The notes below the pieces were generated by a model. It saw nothing but the letters and a program-made list of their open reading frames with translations. It ran no database searches and was not told where the DNA came from. A program made the translations under genes and the position numbers. From Dryocola sp051297175 (lineage in GTDB: Bacteria > Pseudomonadota > Gammaproteobacteria > Enterobacterales > Enterobacteriaceae), in contig NZ_JBINNY010000001.1 of the NCBI RefSeq assembly GCF_051297175.1, forward strand, positions 4,216,001 through 4,280,000: 64,000 nt of DNA. The letters run 5' to 3'. Position 1 is the first letter of the stretch; the number at the start of each line of letters is the position of its first letter. Shown one piece after another: positions 62,735 through 64,000 of the stretch.

Positions 62735-64000
62735 ATGAACATTTTTGAACAGTATGAAGTGTGGTTTGTAATTGGCAGCCAGCATCTCTACGGCCCGGAA
62801 ACGCTACGCCAGGTGACGCAGAATGCCGAAAAGGTGGTGAACGAGCTGAATAAAGAAGCCCGCCTGCCGTGCAAGATGGTGCTTAAGCCGCTGGGAACGA
62901 CGCCAGACGAAATCACCGCTATCTGCCGCGACGCCAGCTACAACGACAGGTGCGCCGGGATGGTGGTCTGGCTGCACACCTTCTCACCGGCCAAAATGTG
63001 GATTAACGGCCTGAGTATTCTGACCAAGCCGCTGCTGCAGTTCCACACCCAGTTCAACGCGCAGATCCCGTGGGGCACCATCGACATGGACTTCATGAAC
63101 CTGAACCAGACCGCGCACGGCGGCCGCGAGTTCGGGTTTATCGGTGCCCGTATGCGCCAGCAGCACACCGTAGTCACCGGCCACTGGCAGGATCCGCAGG
63201 CGCACAAGCGTATCGGTGCGTGGATGCGTCAGGCCGTTTCTAAGCAGGATACCCGTCAGCTAAAAGTGGTGCGTTTCGGCGACAACATGCGTGAAGTGGC
63301 GGTCACCGACGGCGACAAAGTCGCGGCGCAGATGAAGTTCGGCTTCGCGGTAAATACCTACGCCGTGGGCGATTTGGTTGCGGTAGTCAACGCGGTGAGC
63401 GATGGCGACGTGAGCGCGTTAGTGGATGAATATGAAAGCAGCTACCGCCTGACGCCGGCCGCGCAGCTCAACGGCGACAAGCGACAGAACGTGCTGGACG
63501 CCGCGCGCATCGAACTTGGCATGAAGCGCTTCCTCGAAGACGGCGGGTTCCACGCGTTCACCACCACCTTTGAAGATCTGCACGGCCTGAAGCAGCTTCC
63601 GGGCCTTGCCGTACAGCGCCTGATGCAGCAGGGCTACGGCTTTGCGGGGGAAGGCGACTGGAAAACCGCCGCCCTGCTTCGCATTATGAAGGTGATGTCC
63701 AGCGGCCTTGCGGGCGGCACCTCCTTTATGGAGGACTACACCTACAACTTTGAAAACGGTAACGACATGGTGCTCGGCTCGCACATGCTGGAAGTGTGCC
63801 CGACGATTGCGACCGCGGAAAAACCGATCCTCGACGTTCAACACCTCGGCATCGGCGGCAAAGCGGATCCCGCGCGCCTGATCTTCTCCACTAAAACCGG
63901 CCCGGCGGTGAACGCCAGCCTTATCGATCTTGGCGATCGCTTCCGCCTGCTGGTCAACTGCGTTGATGCGGTTGAAGCTCCGCACCAGTTGCCGAAGCTG
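62735..64000 (+). CDS. araA: L-arabinose isomerase AraA (5' part)
   Basis: Converts L-arabinose to L-ribulose. Only the first 422 codons lie in the window; the family is about 500 residues. The N-terminus MNIFEQYEVWFVIGSQHLYG matches, and metal-site residues in FAGEGDWKTA, FMEDYTY and GSHMLEVCP are present. A nearby in-frame ATG at 62729 sits only one base from AAGGA, so 62735 (seven bases away) is used. The end, and araD, are outside the window. Confidence 0.96.
   Translation, partial: MNIFEQYEVWFVIGSQHLYGPETLRQVTQNAEKVVNELNKEARLPCKMVLKPLGTTPDEITAICRDASYNDRCAGMVVWLHTFSPAKMWINGLSILTKPLLQFHTQFNAQIPWGTIDMDFMNLNQTAHGGREFGFIGARMRQQHTVVTGHWQDPQAHKRIGAWMRQAVSKQDTRQLKVVRFGDNMREVAVTDGDKVAAQMKFGFAVNTYAVGDLVAVVNAVSDGDVSALVDEYESSYRLTPAAQLNGDKRQNVLDAARIELGMKRFLEDGGFHAFTTTFEDLHGLKQLPGLAVQRLMQQGYGFAGEGDWKTAALLRIMKVMSSGLAGGTSFMEDYTYNFENGNDMVLGSHMLEVCPTIATAEKPILDVQHLGIGGKADPARLIFSTKTGPAVNASLIDLGDRFRLLVNCVDAVEAPHQLPKL

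Overview
This is a chromosomal window from a member of the Enterobacteriaceae. Gene order and protein lengths follow the E. coli K-12 stretch between lpd and araBAD almost gene for gene, but in inverted orientation. The organism is probably neither E. coli nor Salmonella: it has extra genes, an ERIC repeat and a different sgrS-setA locus. The genus is not determined here; an Enterobacter- or Cedecea-like genus is only a guess. No rRNA, tRNA, CRISPR array, insertion sequence or prophage was seen.

Layout. 1-6186: lpd promoter edge, pyruvate dehydrogenase genes aceF-aceE and their repressor pdhR, with a PdhR operator. 6187-10087: aroP, then a two-gene glycoside island (GPH-family sugar transporter and cytoplasmic GH43 glycosidase) that K-12 lacks at this site. 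10170-16868: ampE-ampD, nadC, the type IV pilin operon ppdD-hofB-hofC, and guaC. 16922-17045: an ERIC repeat. 17267-23102: coaE-zapD-yacG, mutT, secA with its regulator secM, and a DciA-family (DUF721) gene. 23117-40971: lpxC and the whole division and cell wall (dcw) cluster on the minus strand, transcribed from mraZ to ftsZ and then lpxC. 41537-51807: cra, ilvIH, leuO, and the leuLABCD operon with its attenuator.

51808-53824 is the accessory spot. Downstream of the sugar-phosphate-stress RNA sgrS/sgrT, where E. coli has setA, lie two AT-rich paralogous genes. Their products carry the Cys, His, Asp signature of YopT/AvrPphB-type (C58) cysteine proteases. This is the most interesting part of the window. 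53892-64000: sgrR, a TPP riboswitch with thiBPQ, yabI, araC, the full ara control region, araB and the first 422 codons of araA.

How the genes work together. The window joins central metabolism (pyruvate dehydrogenase and its regulators), precursor synthesis (leucine, valine/isoleucine, NAD, CoA), cell wall synthesis and division, secretion (SecA/SecM), and pentose or plant-glycan use (GPH transporter with GH43, araBA). Nearly all housekeeping genes look intact, at family-typical length and with catalytic residues in place. Starts were set by ribosome binding site and by alignment to remembered family N-termini. Names rest on recognition of the protein sequences; no database search was run.
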